From a virus: 33,943 bases of DNA. The stretch spans positions 1 to 33,943 of the IMG/VR virus record IMGVR_UViG_3300034522_000041; one strand, written 5' to 3'. Positions within the stretch are counted from its first letter, which is position 1. Each line of letters starts with the position of its first letter. The notes below the pieces were generated by a model. The model saw nothing but the letters and a program-made list of their open reading frames with translations. It had not been told where the DNA came from and searched no databases. Shown one piece after another: positions 5,023 through 13,232 of the stretch. Both the position numbers and the translations under genes were made by a program.

Positions 5023-7821
5023 TCAGGCTTTGAAGACCCAGCACTTCACCGTCGGGCAACGGTTCGTCATGGGGTTACGGATGGCTTGGGCGCTGCGCAC
5101 GGCGCTGTCCACGGCCTTGTAGTCAACAAATTTGTGGCTGCGGGAATCTTTGAGCAGATCCTTCAAGCTCGAGACGTCTGCCAGCTTCTGGCGATGCTCG
5201 GCAGCACGCTCCGCAAATTCGTTGATGTTGATGGCGATCACGTCCGGGTTTTTGCTGTGGTTAACCAGGGGGTCTTCGTAAAGCGATTCGAGGTACTCGT
5301 AGACCTGCCAGAATTCGGCCACGGCCGCATGGTCGGCACTGGTGGTGCTCTGGCGTTCAAGCGCCATTTCGAGGATCTGGCGACGGGTCTCCTCAACTTG
5401 GTTGTCAGTGAGGGTGATCACCAGTCGAATGGCATCCAGCAGACTGAGCAGCTGGGCGTGGTTCTTAATGATTCGCTCGATGCGGATCTGGCCACGGATG
5501 TTGTTGCCGCACTTACGGCAGGCGCTGTCTGCAGTGAATTCAGTGCTGCAGAAGAAGCAATTGGTATGCAGCCGGCGCAGCTTGCCTTCGTATTCCGGCA
5601 TGCGGTGGCCAAGTACTTCCATCACCGCCGACTCTTTGCTCACGGACAGCAGCAGGAAGTGGCTGAGGGTTGTACCGTCCAGCCCGTTCAACTGGTCTGC
5701 TGCTGCGCGGCTCTCGGCGGTTACAGTAGGACGAACGAAGTGCAGTTTCCCGATCCGCGTCATGATCGCTTCGTGCGCTACCACCGCGGCGTTCTGTGAG
5801 ATCGCCACAGCCCCACGGAATGGCGGTTCGTAGGTTTCGTTACCAGCGGTTTTTACGCCCTTGGTCGCCAAGGTGCCGCCGCCGTAGAAATCCTTCAGCT
5901 CGTCCCACTCGAACGACTTGGCGTGGGCTTTGTTGTCGTCGCTGTGGCGATCGGCTTCTAGGAACACAACTGGCATGCCCGACACCTGGCCCATAAGGCG
6001 CGAGCGGCCAGCCTTGGTCGACTTCATCGGGTCGAAGCCTTCGTAGCCTTCGCGGCCCATCAGCTTCCACAACAGATTGAGCAGGGTGGTTTTGCCCGCG
6101 CCGGCTTCGCCTGTCATTTCCAGGAACAGGTAGGACTGATATCGGGCGCGGATCTGCTCGCAGAACAGGGAGCCGAAAAAGAACACTAGGGCGATCAAGC
6201 CTTGGGAGCCAAAGCAGATCAACATGAGCCGCAGCCACTCTTCGTTGTAATCCTTACGCTCGCGCTGCAGCACGATCGGGACGCCTTTCTGTAGCGTCTT
6301 GAGGCGCATCCGGCCCAGCTCGTAATAGTCTTCGCTGTTGATCGGGTAAACCACACCGTCCTTAATGGCCACGTCCCCGTACAGGTATGCGCCGTGCTCT
6401 TTGCTGTAGCCGACGAAGTCGATGGTCGACACTGTCTTGAGCCCGTAGAGCTGGTCTTTCATGATCTTGTCCAGTTGCTGGCCACTGCCGGTGTACATGG
6501 CACCAGCGGCCATCCCGAGCAGGCGCTTTTTGAATTCGCTGGCGGCAGTGAGCTGGCCACTGGTGAAAGTGTTCTTCACGCTGTCGCCGTCGTGTGGGAA
6601 GTCGACGCGCACGTAGTACCAGGACTCGTCTGTCACCTCGTTGCGCTGGTAATAGAGGGCTTGCGGGTAGCAGTTGGCGATTTCCACCACGCTGCCGGAT
6701 TGCTGCAGTGCTTTTTCACGCATCGCGGACTGGTTCAGCAGTTGCTCGTCCTGGTCTTCGCTGTCTTCAAGGTCCTGCATGGCACGGTTGAATTTCTCCA
6801 TGTCCAACTTGAACCAGTACAACCGGCTGGCGAAGCCCAGGTGAAATTCACCCCGCTTGTTCCAGTCGTACATGAGCAACGCTTTCTCGGCGGCGTTTTC
6901 GGCAATCAGCAGCGCGCCTTGGTGGCGAGCCTGCTTGATATCGCTGGCTACCTGGTCCAGTCGCTTGGATTCTTCATCCATGAACGCCCAGCGCTGGTGC
7001 AGGTCGTTCCAGTCGACCTTGCGGCCATCGCGTTGAGGGATCTGCGCGGCTTCGCACACGAAGCCCAGCTCCCTAGCCATGCGAACCCACCGGCGGGTGT
7101 AGCCGTGAGCACTAGGTTCGTTATCGAGCGCCCATACAAGTTTGGGCAACTTAGCTTCACGCTCGGTGCAATCACGCATCAGGGCTTTCAACGACTCTTC
7201 CGGGAAGGCGTTGGAGGACATGGCGGACACCGCCGAAATGCCGTTGTGCAAAAGGGCTATGGCGTCAAAAATACCCTCTACGATCCAGATTTCTTTGACC
7301 TCGAGCAGGTCAACGGATGGAGGACACCACCACACGCCACGGTAGGTTTCGCCTGGCTTGAACCGGGCTTTCATCTTGCCAAATCGTGACGGACGATCGA
7401 TTAGACGTTCCCAGTAGCCACCCTTGGCCAGCGGAAAGCGGACAGTCGCGCTGCCGGCGTTCAGTTCCCGGTTGAAGTACGTTTCCTGGGTAAACCATCC
7501 ACCGATCAGGTCCATGCTGAAGCCACGCGCAAACTCTAGGTAGGCGCGGGCGGTCGCTGCTGGGGCGTTCTCGGTCGCTGGTGCTCGCTTACTCCAATCC
7601 TCGAACAGATCCTCGTAGATTTCCTTTACATGCACGGTGTGAGCGCACTTTTCAGGGCGACCGCAGATCACCAGCCAAGGGGCGGTGTGGCGGGTAAACA
7701 AGGTTTTTTGGCGGCACTTGGGGCAAGTACCACCACGCATGTAGTCGGTGCCTGGGCGGTGTTTCAGGCCGTAATCGTGCTCGAGGCGCTGCAGGACGTC
7801 GTGACGCAGATCGTCTCTCAT
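5023..7821 (-). CDS. Phage primase-helicase (zinc ribbon, Toprim-like and AAA/P-loop domains)
   Basis: A 932-aa replication protein. An N-terminal CHC2-like zinc ribbon (Cys33, Cys36, Cys53, Cys59) is followed by a Toprim-like domain with its glutamate in IVEGIFDAIAL (about 180) and an acidic motif in WALDNEP (about 233). Then comes a P-loop ATPase with Walker A GEAGAGKTT (about 574) and Walker B VVFLEAD (about 622). A second four-Cys ribbon (CFFC...CRKC, about 755-775) precedes a helical end. This layout primes and unwinds DNA for theta-type replication, in the spirit of the satellite phage P4 alpha protein but with different domain types. No rolling-circle initiator (gpA) was found, unlike P2, HP1 and K139. 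It overlaps the stop of the upstream gene by 4 nt. Confidence 0.93.
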   Translation of the reverse strand: MRDDLRHDVLQRLEHDYGLKHRPGTDYMRGGTCPKCRQKTLFTRHTAPWLVICGRPEKCAHTVHVKEIYEDLFEDWSKRAPATENAPAATARAYLEFARGFSMDLIGGWFTQETYFNRELNAGSATVRFPLAKGGYWERLIDRPSRFGKMKARFKPGETYRGVWWCPPSVDLLEVKEIWIVEGIFDAIALLHNGISAVSAMSSNAFPEESLKALMRDCTEREAKLPKLVWALDNEPSAHGYTRRWVRMARELGFVCEAAQIPQRDGRKVDWNDLHQRWAFMDEESKRLDQVASDIKQARHQGALLIAENAAEKALLMYDWNKRGEFHLGFASRLYWFKLDMEKFNRAMQDLEDSEDQDEQLLNQSAMREKALQQSGSVVEIANCYPQALYYQRNEVTDESWYYVRVDFPHDGDSVKNTFTSGQLTAASEFKKRLLGMAAGAMYTGSGQQLDKIMKDQLYGLKTVSTIDFVGYSKEHGAYLYGDVAIKDGVVYPINSEDYYELGRMRLKTLQKGVPIVLQRERKDYNEEWLRLMLICFGSQGLIALVFFFGSLFCEQIRARYQSYLFLEMTGEAGAGKTTLLNLLWKLMGREGYEGFDPMKSTKAGRSRLMGQVSGMPVVFLEADRHSDDNKAHAKSFEWDELKDFYGGGTLATKGVKTAGNETYEPPFRGAVAISQNAAVVAHEAIMTRIGKLHFVRPTVTAESRAAADQLNGLDGTTLSHFLLLSVSKESAVMEVLGHRMPEYEGKLRRLHTNCFFCSTEFTADSACRKCGNNIRGQIRIERIIKNHAQLLSLLDAIRLVITLTDNQVEETRRQILEMALERQSTTSADHAAVAEFWQVYEYLESLYEDPLVNHSKNPDVIAININEFAERAAEHRQKLADVSSLKDLLKDSRSHKFVDYKAVDSAVRSAQAIRNPMTNRCPTVKCWVFKA

Positions 7822-8057
7822 TGGTTGTTCACTGTTTTAAGGCTGTGGGACAGAGCTGCCATAAGGCGTTTTTGCGCTGCCATTACCGGGACGTGGGCGA
7901 TGATTGCGCCGTGGCGCAGACCGTCCGCCACCAGGCGGAATTGGTCGGCATACCAGTACTCGTTGAGGTTCAGTCGGTACTGTTCACGTAGGGCTGCCAG
8001 CAAGGCTTCAGCCTCTGCCGGTGGCAGTTGGGCGGTGACAATTACGGCGTTTCCCAT
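7818..8057 (-). CDS. Small protein translationally coupled to the primase-helicase
   Basis: A 79-aa protein. The ATG at 8057 (MGNAVIVTAQLPPAEAEALL) is chosen over a GTG at 8087 because GAGG lies 9 nt upstream of it. It has a helical region (AEALLAALREQYRL) and ends with MAALSHSLKTVNNQ. The stop TGA overlaps the primase ATG (ATGA), so translation is coupled. Family not recognised. Confidence 0.65.
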   Translation of the reverse strand: MGNAVIVTAQLPPAEAEALLAALREQYRLNLNEYWYADQFRLVADGLRHGAIIAHVPVMAAQKRLMAALSHSLKTVNNQ

Positions 8058-8130
8058 CGTAAAACCTCGAATTCGGGCGCAACTCACCCAAACCCACGGG
8101 GTGTGGGGCAGGCAATTTGTTGGGTTGGTG

Positions 8131-8496
8131 TTACGAGTTGGCTAAGCGGTAACGCCCGTTATCCGGTGCGTTGATGATGCGTTCATAGATCAGGCTGACC
8201 GGGATTGCCCAGGCATTGCCGGTGGTAGGGTCAACAATCACCGAGTGGGTGGCGGTGCTGTTGCGGATGTCGAGGCGCTGGCGATCGCGGATTGCGTTCA
8301 TGTCGCTGTAGGCCAGGTGAACCATCTTTTCAGCCATCTGCGTCAGCACATCGTAGTCGGCGACCAAGTGGCGAACGGTTCGAGCAATCAGCTGCTGGTC
8401 GTTGCCCAGGTGTTCGCAATGGTGACGCTCAAGAAAGGCAAGGGCGGCGGCTTTGAGCACGTCCTGATATTCCTGTACTGCCGGCGCATTGTTCAT
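8131..8496 (-). CDS. Helical early protein of unknown function
   Basis: A 121-aa protein. Two long helices rich in A, H and L (KAAALAFLERHHCEHL and QLIARTVRHLVADYDVL) are followed by a small beta-rich end (HSVIVDPTTGNAWAIPV). The start overlaps the stop of the YmfL-like gene by 4 nt (8493-8496), which fixes both the start and the operon. It lies in the leftward early operon between the regulators and the replication gene. Family not recognised. Confidence 0.7.
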   Translation of the reverse strand: MNNAPAVQEYQDVLKAAALAFLERHHCEHLGNDQQLIARTVRHLVADYDVLTQMAEKMVHLAYSDMNAIRDRQRLDIRNSTATHSVIVDPTTGNAWAIPVSLIYERIINAPDNGRYRLANS

Positions 8497-8972
8497 TGGG
8501 CTGCCCCTGATTTGGCGCGGTAGAGGTCAATGGCTGCCAGCACTTCGGCGTGGCGTGCGGCCATGTGCAGGTTGTGTGCATTGAGGATGTGCTCAGCTTC
8601 GGCAGCATTGATGCATCCGTCTGCGAGCGCCTTGGCAATCTCCTGATCAACACAGCCACGCTTTGCAGCGACCTGAACCGACAACGCATACATTTCTACG
8701 ACGTCATTCGTTTCGGGATCCGGTACCGCAACGAACAAGCCGCCATACATCGACGCCACGTAGTTGGGGAAATGCTGCGTGCCTGCTTCCTGCTCGAGCT
8801 GATACAGCTGGGCGTCTGTCAGCGGCCGGCTGTTGTTGTTTTCGTAGGCGTGATTATCGAACTTCTTCAATGCCAAACCGATGCGTGCCGCAGCGCATTC
8901 GCGACCGCCTGGATAGCTGCAGATAATTGCGCTGACGACTTCGCGGCGTGTCTTTAGAACTGGGCTTTTCAT
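8493..8972 (-). CDS. YmfL/CII-like putative regulatory protein
   Basis: A 159-aa protein. Residues 6-75 fit the YmfL/CII-like family of phage regulators: RREVVSAIICSYPGGRECAA, then LALKKFDNHAYENN, then PLTDAQLYQLEQEAGT. Regulators of this type replace lambda CII or Cro next to the repressor in many Pseudomonas and Burkholderia phages. The start at 8972 (MKSPVLKTRR) has AGGGA 10 nt upstream and fits the family. A longer start at 9002 is possible, because that ATG overlaps the stop of the Cro-like gene (TAATG) and would add 10 residues. It is the second gene of the leftward early operon. Confidence 0.8.
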   Translation of the reverse strand: MKSPVLKTRREVVSAIICSYPGGRECAAARIGLALKKFDNHAYENNNSRPLTDAQLYQLEQEAGTQHFPNYVASMYGGLFVAVPDPETNDVVEMYALSVQVAAKRGCVDQEIAKALADGCINAAEAEHILNAHNLHMAARHAEVLAAIDLYRAKSGAAQ

Positions 8973-9001
8973 GTTCTGCTTTTCCCTGATAGTCCGTGCC
9001 A

Positions 9002-9202
9002 TTACTGTGCAATCACGCCGTCTTTGATCCCCAGCAACACGGCGGCTCGATGTGCCTCCCCGCGTCGACCTTTCCGACGACCATTCAAAAGGTCGCTAAC
9101 CAAATTTTTGTTCAGCTGATGGATGCGACTGAATTCCGCAATGCTCATCCCCTGACGATCAAGCGCAGCGCGGGCTTGCTCCGGCGTAACTGGCGCGTGC
9201 AT
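9002..9202 (-). CDS. Cro-like DNA-binding protein (BcepMu gp16-type)
   Basis: A 66-aa protein with one helix-turn-helix: QARAALDRQGMSIAEFSRIH then NKNLVSDLLNGRRKG, followed by RGEAHRAAVLLGIKDG. That tail (G-x-A-H-x-A-A-V-x-L-G-[LI]-K) is typical of the BcepMu gp16 family of phage DNA-binding proteins, which bind operator DNA early in infection. As first gene of the leftward operon, divergent from the repressor, it holds the Cro position. Its stop overlaps the next possible ATG by one base. Confidence 0.85.
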   Translation of the reverse strand: MHAPVTPEQARAALDRQGMSIAEFSRIHQLNKNLVSDLLNGRRKGRRGEAHRAAVLLGIKDGVIAQ

Positions 9203-9289
9203 AGTGCGTTCACTCCTGTTGATATGAGTTGTTTCGTGTTCATTGGTGGTGATTATGCACGCAAATTTGGTCTTGTACAGAGGGATAGC
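9203..9289. promoter_or_regulatory. Lysis-lysogeny switch: divergent promoter/operator interval
   Basis: These 87 bp separate the Cro-like gene (left) from the repressor (right) and must contain both early promoters and the operators. On the minus strand an AGGAG for the Cro-like gene is at about 9214-9218. TTGCGTGCATAATC at about 9256-9269 (minus strand) has promoter-like boxes. I see no clean operator palindrome, so sites are not assigned. Confidence 0.5.
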
Positions 9290-9649
9290 TTGAAAAATTG
9301 TGCGTTGGGTTCTGGGGATGTCCGTTCTACAGGTGACCGCTTGCGCGATGAGCGTGTGCGGCTGGGGTTAAGCCAAGAGGATTTGGCGCAAGCCGGTGGC
9401 GTGAACAGAAACACCCAGGGTAGTTATGAGCGGGGCGCTCGCAACCCAGACACTGCCTACCTTGCTGGCGTCGCCAGCTTGGGCGTCGACACGGTATTTG
9501 TTCTTACTGGGCAAAAGCAGGTCACGGATCTGAATCCAGTGGAAGCTCAAATAATTGAGCAATATCGAAACATTCCAGAGGACGACCAAAAAATGATTCG
9601 TCGGATGCTGTCGGCGATGGCCGCAATGGAGTCTCGCGGTCTGAATTAG
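9290..9649 (+). CDS. XRE-family phage repressor (CI-like)
   Basis: A 119-aa protein with an XRE helix-turn-helix in residues about 15-70: GDRLRDERVRLGLSQEDLA then NRNTQGSYERGARNPDTAYL. The tail (LNPVEAQIIEQYRNIPEDDQ then KMIRRML) probably mediates dimerisation. There is no LexA-type autoprotease domain, so induction is not by classical self-cleavage. The start is uncertain: TTG 9290 with AGAGGGA 4 nt upstream is chosen, and an in-frame ATG at 9224 without a ribosome-binding site would add 22 residues. The frame stays open back to 8996 only because it overlaps the Cro-like gene. It is divergent from the Cro-like gene, as in all such switches. Confidence 0.85.
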   Translation: MKNCALGSGDVRSTGDRLRDERVRLGLSQEDLAQAGGVNRNTQGSYERGARNPDTAYLAGVASLGVDTVFVLTGQKQVTDLNPVEAQIIEQYRNIPEDDQKMIRRMLSAMAAMESRGLN

Positions 9650-9748
9650 GTTGTAACAAACTGTTAGCACTTCCGCCTCTCCCACTGTCCTAAGGCTCTA
9701 AACCGCCCGATAACGTCGATTCATTCATGCACCAATGGAGTCGTACGC

Positions 9749-9946
9749 ATGTTGGATCGAGCAAAATTTGAAAACAATTACAACGAATCTGGTGAATTTG
9801 ATTGGCAGGCGCTCAGCGCGTTGGAGCTACGGTTGATCAAGCTTTACCGGCGCATGTCTGTGGAAGATCAGATATATGTAAGGCGCATGTCGGAAATACT
9901 CTTGGAAACACCTGACTGCCCTGACATCGACAAAGCGATCACCTAA
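9749..9946 (+). CDS. Small protein resembling the repressor C-terminal tail
   Basis: A 65-aa protein downstream of and co-oriented with the repressor, with GGAG 8 nt before its ATG. Its second half, ELRLIKLYRRMSVEDQIYVR then RMSEILLE, lines up with the repressor tail EAQIIEQYRNIPEDDQKMIR then RMLSAMAA (shared E..I..YR....DQ...RRM). It has no helix-turn-helix. It may be a decayed second repressor or a stand-alone oligomerisation domain that could pair with the repressor. The shared pattern is seen; the role is inference. Confidence 0.75.
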   Translation: MLDRAKFENNYNESGEFDWQALSALELRLIKLYRRMSVEDQIYVRRMSEILLETPDCPDIDKAIT

Positions 9947-10008
9947 CGACCTCGCTTGTCCTTACGTTGCACCAGGCGCTGGCCCAGGTGGCTGGCGTTC
10001 CCGCGCTA

Positions 10009-10257
10009 TCACGCTGCCCCCAGCTGATCGAACAGTTCCCGCTGTTTCGCCCGTGACAAATTCTTGAGGCTGTCGAAAAGGAGCCGGTCCATGGCTTGGG
10101 CCGACGGGCTGAGCGTGTGCGAAAACGTCAGATTTGCCACCCAGGTGTGCCCACACGTTGCGTCCAGGCACTGGCAGTACAGTTTGGCGAAGTCATTCGA
10201 AAGCTGATCTCTTGAAGCAATCCGCCCTCTGTGCCCGCACTTACATGTGATCCTCAT
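10009..10257 (-). CDS. ogr: Ogr/Delta-like zinc-finger activator of late transcription
   Basis: An 82-aa protein of the Ogr/Delta family, which binds upstream of P2-type late promoters and recruits RNA polymerase through its alpha subunit. The zinc-binding pattern is CKC near the start and CQCLDATCGHTW 25-35 residues later; the first pair is C-x-C rather than the C-x2-C of P2 Ogr. The start at 10257 (MRITCKCGHRG) is preferred over an upstream one because GGAGGG lies 6 nt before it. The gene lies upstream of and in line with the late genes Q and P only in orientation: it is downstream of portal, 66 nt after its stop. It would switch on the P-Q and O-onward operons. Confidence 0.85.
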   Translation of the reverse strand: MRITCKCGHRGRIASRDQLSNDFAKLYCQCLDATCGHTWVANLTFSHTLSPSAQAMDRLLFDSLKNLSRAKQRELFDQLGAA

Positions 10258-10283
10258 TGCGTCCCTCCCCAGGGCCAGCCAAT

Positions 10284-10314
10284 TGCCACTATTTTGCCAC
10301 ATTATGTAGTGGCA
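10284..10314 (-). promoter_or_regulatory. TGCCAC/GTGGCA operator-like repeats at the ogr promoter
   Basis: Three 6-bp half-sites lie in the 66-bp gap upstream of ogr: TGCCAC at 10284-10289 and 10295-10300, and GTGGCA at 10309-10314. The inner pair forms a dyad with an 8-nt spacer (TACATAAT on the minus strand), and CATAAT within it resembles a -10 box. Regulation of late-activator expression by a repressor binding here is inference. Confidence 0.55.
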
Positions 10315-10323
10315 TTGCCTGCT

Positions 10324-11355
10324 CTAGACACTGGATGTAGTGTTTTCCACTGCTGCTGGCGCTTCTCTCCAGGCAATCCGCCTGTCATCCCGCAAGGTAT
10401 CGTTCAGTTGGCTGAAAAGTTGACAGATCGGTCTAATTTCATTGCTCGTGTAGACCCGATCGATCTTTTCGATATCGCCGAAACCAGCACTGTTTTCCGG
10501 GATGATCCCGGCGAGCGCGGGGTTCATGCGCCAGGCGGCGATCACGTCGTTACGTGTGATGTTCTTGACCTTCTCCAGCTCGTCCTTCGCCTGGAAATCC
10601 CCGACAGGGATGATCTGTACCGCCTTTTCGGCCCCGCCCGGGATGTTCAGGAACAGCGAGCGGAAGTTGCCCACGCCCTTGCTGCCGGAGATCTGCTCGC
10701 GCAGGTTCTCTTCGTCCTTCTCGGTCAGGTTCGGGTCGTTGGTGTAGAACACGTATCCCGCGTGCGCGCCGTTGGCGTAGTAGCGGCGGCGGAACAGAGT
10801 CGCGGCCTCGTTGAGCAACAGGGCCTGCATCCCACCCAGATAGTCCGGCACGCCGTAAATGTCCTGCTCGACGTCGTAATCCATGACGTGCTCGATCTCG
10901 TCCTGGTCGAATTCCATTTCCTTGCCGTTGGGCAGCAACATCACATAACCGCCGTCGACCTTGACCCGCATGTTGATCGCCGGGAGGTGCTGCATTTCCA
11001 GCACCTGGCCCAGCAGGTTGGGCTTGCGATACAGGTACGCCTCGCCAAACACCACGAAGTCCAGCCCAGCGCGCCCGATGGTGGCCACGCTGCAGCCCTG
11101 AGACGGGATGAATTCGCGCAACAACAGGTTGCGCTTGAATTTGGGGATCGCGCCGTGGTGCGCATTAGCGCGCAGCAGCTTGGCCAGCCCTTGGCGGGAT
11201 ACCGGCGGTTTGTAAAGTCGGCCATCCTCCGAAGCGAAAACGCCCAGGTAGTTGCCCATGCTACCAACCAGTACCTGTTCGGGATCTCCGAACGCAAACG
11301 ACCGGGTAGGGGGCTTGGGTTGAATCGGTTGGTCTGTCACTTTTCGCTTGGTCAT
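10324..11355 (-). CDS. Q: Portal protein (P2 gpQ family)
   Basis: A 343-aa P2-type portal, close to the family's usual length of about 345. Twelve subunits form the DNA channel at the capsid vertex where terminase docks. Recognisable stretches include RSFAFGDPEQVL near residue 20, DYLGGMQALLLNEAATLFRR about 165 and GSKGVGNFRSLFLNIPGG about 228, with SAGFGDIEKIDRVYTSNE near 290. It lies 8 nt downstream of the terminase gene in the same leftward operon, as in P2. The region 537-1491 holds decayed pieces of a close relative of this gene. Confidence 0.95.
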   Translation of the reverse strand: MTKRKVTDQPIQPKPPTRSFAFGDPEQVLVGSMGNYLGVFASEDGRLYKPPVSRQGLAKLLRANAHHGAIPKFKRNLLLREFIPSQGCSVATIGRAGLDFVVFGEAYLYRKPNLLGQVLEMQHLPAINMRVKVDGGYVMLLPNGKEMEFDQDEIEHVMDYDVEQDIYGVPDYLGGMQALLLNEAATLFRRRYYANGAHAGYVFYTNDPNLTEKDEENLREQISGSKGVGNFRSLFLNIPGGAEKAVQIIPVGDFQAKDELEKVKNITRNDVIAAWRMNPALAGIIPENSAGFGDIEKIDRVYTSNEIRPICQLFSQLNDTLRDDRRIAWREAPAAVENTTSSV

Positions 11356-11363
11356 GGGGGCCT

Positions 11364-13178
11364 TTAGTTGCTGAACACGTAGCGGCTACGTTGTTTTTTG
11401 TCAGTGTTGAGGGGTTCATTGGCCAGGGCATGCATGATTGCCCAGGCCACGTCGGCGTGACCGGTGGCGTCGGTGCGTGATGCGCTGTACGTGATCTGCC
11501 CGCTGCCAGTAGCCCCGCGCTTGATCGTTAGGAAGGCCTGGGCGATGTCGTTCCAGCCGGCGTCCCACTCGATGCGGCTGCCAACAATGGTGTCCTGCGC
11601 CTTGAGCACCAGGCTGTTCTTGGTCTCCAGGCTGTAGTGGATCGAGGTCGCACGCGGGTAGAAGTCGCGCACGATGTCGAACACGCCGTAGCCGATGCCC
11701 GTGGTGTCGATGCCGATGTGCTGGACGTTGAAGCGCTCGGTGAGGCGCTTGACCTGCTCGCCCTGATACTTGAACGACTGGCCCCGCCAGCTGTGTTTCT
11801 CGAGAATCCGAAATTTGCCATCCGGCTCGAGCGGCGGGGCGATGACCACGCACGTCGCATCGTCGCGGGTGCGGCTGGGGTCGTAGCCGATCCAGACCGG
11901 ACTGTTGCCAAATGGGCGCGGGTCGTCAGGGTCGTAGTCGGTCCACAGCGATAGGTCGGAGTAACAGCGTTCCAGATCGCCCAGGTGGAACACGCTCTGG
12001 GTGCTGTCGATGAATTTGCACATGAACAGCTGCTGGAACTTGTCCTCGTCGTACTCCAGCTGCAGCTGCTCGAGGTCGAACAGATCACAGCCTCCGGCGA
12101 TCGCATCCAGGATGGTGATGACCTTGCGCCATTGGCCGTCCGGACAGAGCGAGCCTGCCGATGTTTGTTTATCGCTGGGCCATGGCTCTTTGGCGTTCTT
12201 ACGCTTGCTGTTGCGGAACTTCTCACCGGTCCAGAAGGGATACGCCTGGTGCGACACCGCGCTGGGCGTAGAAAAGTAGGTTTTGCGCCATTTCTTGTGG
12301 GTCGCCATGGCGCTGGCCACGGTGTTCAGCTTCTCGAAATCCCGGATCCAGAAATATTCGTCGACGTACACGTGCCCGTGGTGGCCTTGGGCGGTGCTGC
12401 TGTTGGTGCTGAGAAAGCGCAGCTCGGCCCACGGCTTACCATCCTTGCTGAGCACGATCGGGTTGCCGCTCAGCTCCAGGCCGAACCATGCCTGGGCAAA
12501 CGAGATGATGTAGCTGCGGAAGATCTCGGACTGGGCGCGGCTGGCCGACAGAAATATTTGGTTGTCGCCGGTCAACACCGCATCCATGAACGCTTCGCCG
12601 GCGAAGTAGTAGGTCAGGCCCACCTGGCGGCTTTTGAGGATGTTGCGGATCCGCGCAGTCAGCGGGTTGATCTTCGCGGCGTACAGCTCTTTCTGATAGC
12701 CGTACATTTTGCTGATGAACTTGTCCAGGAAGTCGACTTCGGTCAGGTCGCTGACGTCGTTCTTCACCGGTTTCTGCTTTTTCTTCCCGCCCTTGTCGCC
12801 CCGATCGCCTTTATCCCGACGTTCGCTGCGTTGCTCGTTGCGGCGGTGGCCACCGTCCTCGATCGGATCCACCGTCGGCATCGGTGCCGGTTTGGCGCAT
12901 TGCTTGGCCAGGCGCTCGCGCACCGTGGTCAGCCGGTCGAGTTCGTCCAGGTCGCCTTTGGTCAGGGTGGTCTGTTTATCCAGGATGAGTGTGATCCGCC
13001 GACTGACAGCAGTCAGCGGTTCTTCATCCGACAGCATGTCGTCCCATTCACCTTGGCGGATCCAGTAGTAAACGATCCGGATGTTGGGCAGGGATAACTG
13101 CGCCTGAATTTCACGCGGCTTACAGCGGCGTAAATAGAGGCGTTTGGCGGCTTCTTTAAGTTCGGGAGCGTATGGCAT
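11364..13178 (-). CDS. P: Terminase large (ATPase/nuclease) subunit, P2 gpP family
   Basis: A 604-aa packaging motor (P2 gpP is about 590 aa). An N-terminal helix-turn-helix (KEAAKRLYLRRCKPREIQAQ, about 8-27) is followed by a deviant Walker A (SRQVGLTYYFAGEAF, about 184) and Walker B with catalytic acid (HVYVDEYFW, about 272). The C-terminal RNase-H-like nuclease carries acidic residues in WIGYDPSRTRDD (about 430), IGIDTTGIGYG (about 490) and GHADVAWA (about 575). It is leftward with portal and divergent from the scaffold gene, the P2 layout. A lysine/aspartate-rich linker (QRSERRDKGDRGDKGGKKK) at about 115-135 is variable. Confidence 0.96.
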   Translation of the reverse strand: MPYAPELKEAAKRLYLRRCKPREIQAQLSLPNIRIVYYWIRQGEWDDMLSDEEPLTAVSRRITLILDKQTTLTKGDLDELDRLTTVRERLAKQCAKPAPMPTVDPIEDGGHRRNEQRSERRDKGDRGDKGGKKKQKPVKNDVSDLTEVDFLDKFISKMYGYQKELYAAKINPLTARIRNILKSRQVGLTYYFAGEAFMDAVLTGDNQIFLSASRAQSEIFRSYIISFAQAWFGLELSGNPIVLSKDGKPWAELRFLSTNSSTAQGHHGHVYVDEYFWIRDFEKLNTVASAMATHKKWRKTYFSTPSAVSHQAYPFWTGEKFRNSKRKNAKEPWPSDKQTSAGSLCPDGQWRKVITILDAIAGGCDLFDLEQLQLEYDEDKFQQLFMCKFIDSTQSVFHLGDLERCYSDLSLWTDYDPDDPRPFGNSPVWIGYDPSRTRDDATCVVIAPPLEPDGKFRILEKHSWRGQSFKYQGEQVKRLTERFNVQHIGIDTTGIGYGVFDIVRDFYPRATSIHYSLETKNSLVLKAQDTIVGSRIEWDAGWNDIAQAFLTIKRGATGSGQITYSASRTDATGHADVAWAIMHALANEPLNTDKKQRSRYVFSN

Positions 13179-13232
13179 GGCCGCAGTCTATGCGGCGAAA
13201 ACGCTGGAAACGCGGGGCTAAAATCCGGTTTC

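Noticed and set aside
5008-7389. Long plus-strand open frames at 5008-5799 and 6394-7389 opposite the primase-helicase
   Set aside because: They are antisense shadows of the 932-aa gene, made by high-GC codon use; they have no ribosome-binding sites and no recognisable protein pattern.
8996-9289. N-terminal extension of the repressor frame back to 8996
   Set aside because: It would overlap the Cro-like gene and the switch promoters; similarity to XRE repressors begins only after 9290.
9203-9289. Clear operator palindromes in the switch region
   Set aside because: I looked for repeated or palindromic sites matching the dyads at 4311, 10284 or 13233 and found none good enough to claim.
10231-13097. 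Plus-strand frames of 378 and 370 codons opposite portal and terminase
   Set aside because: Portal and terminase on the minus strand are certain; the antisense frames are V/H/L/R-rich without motifs.
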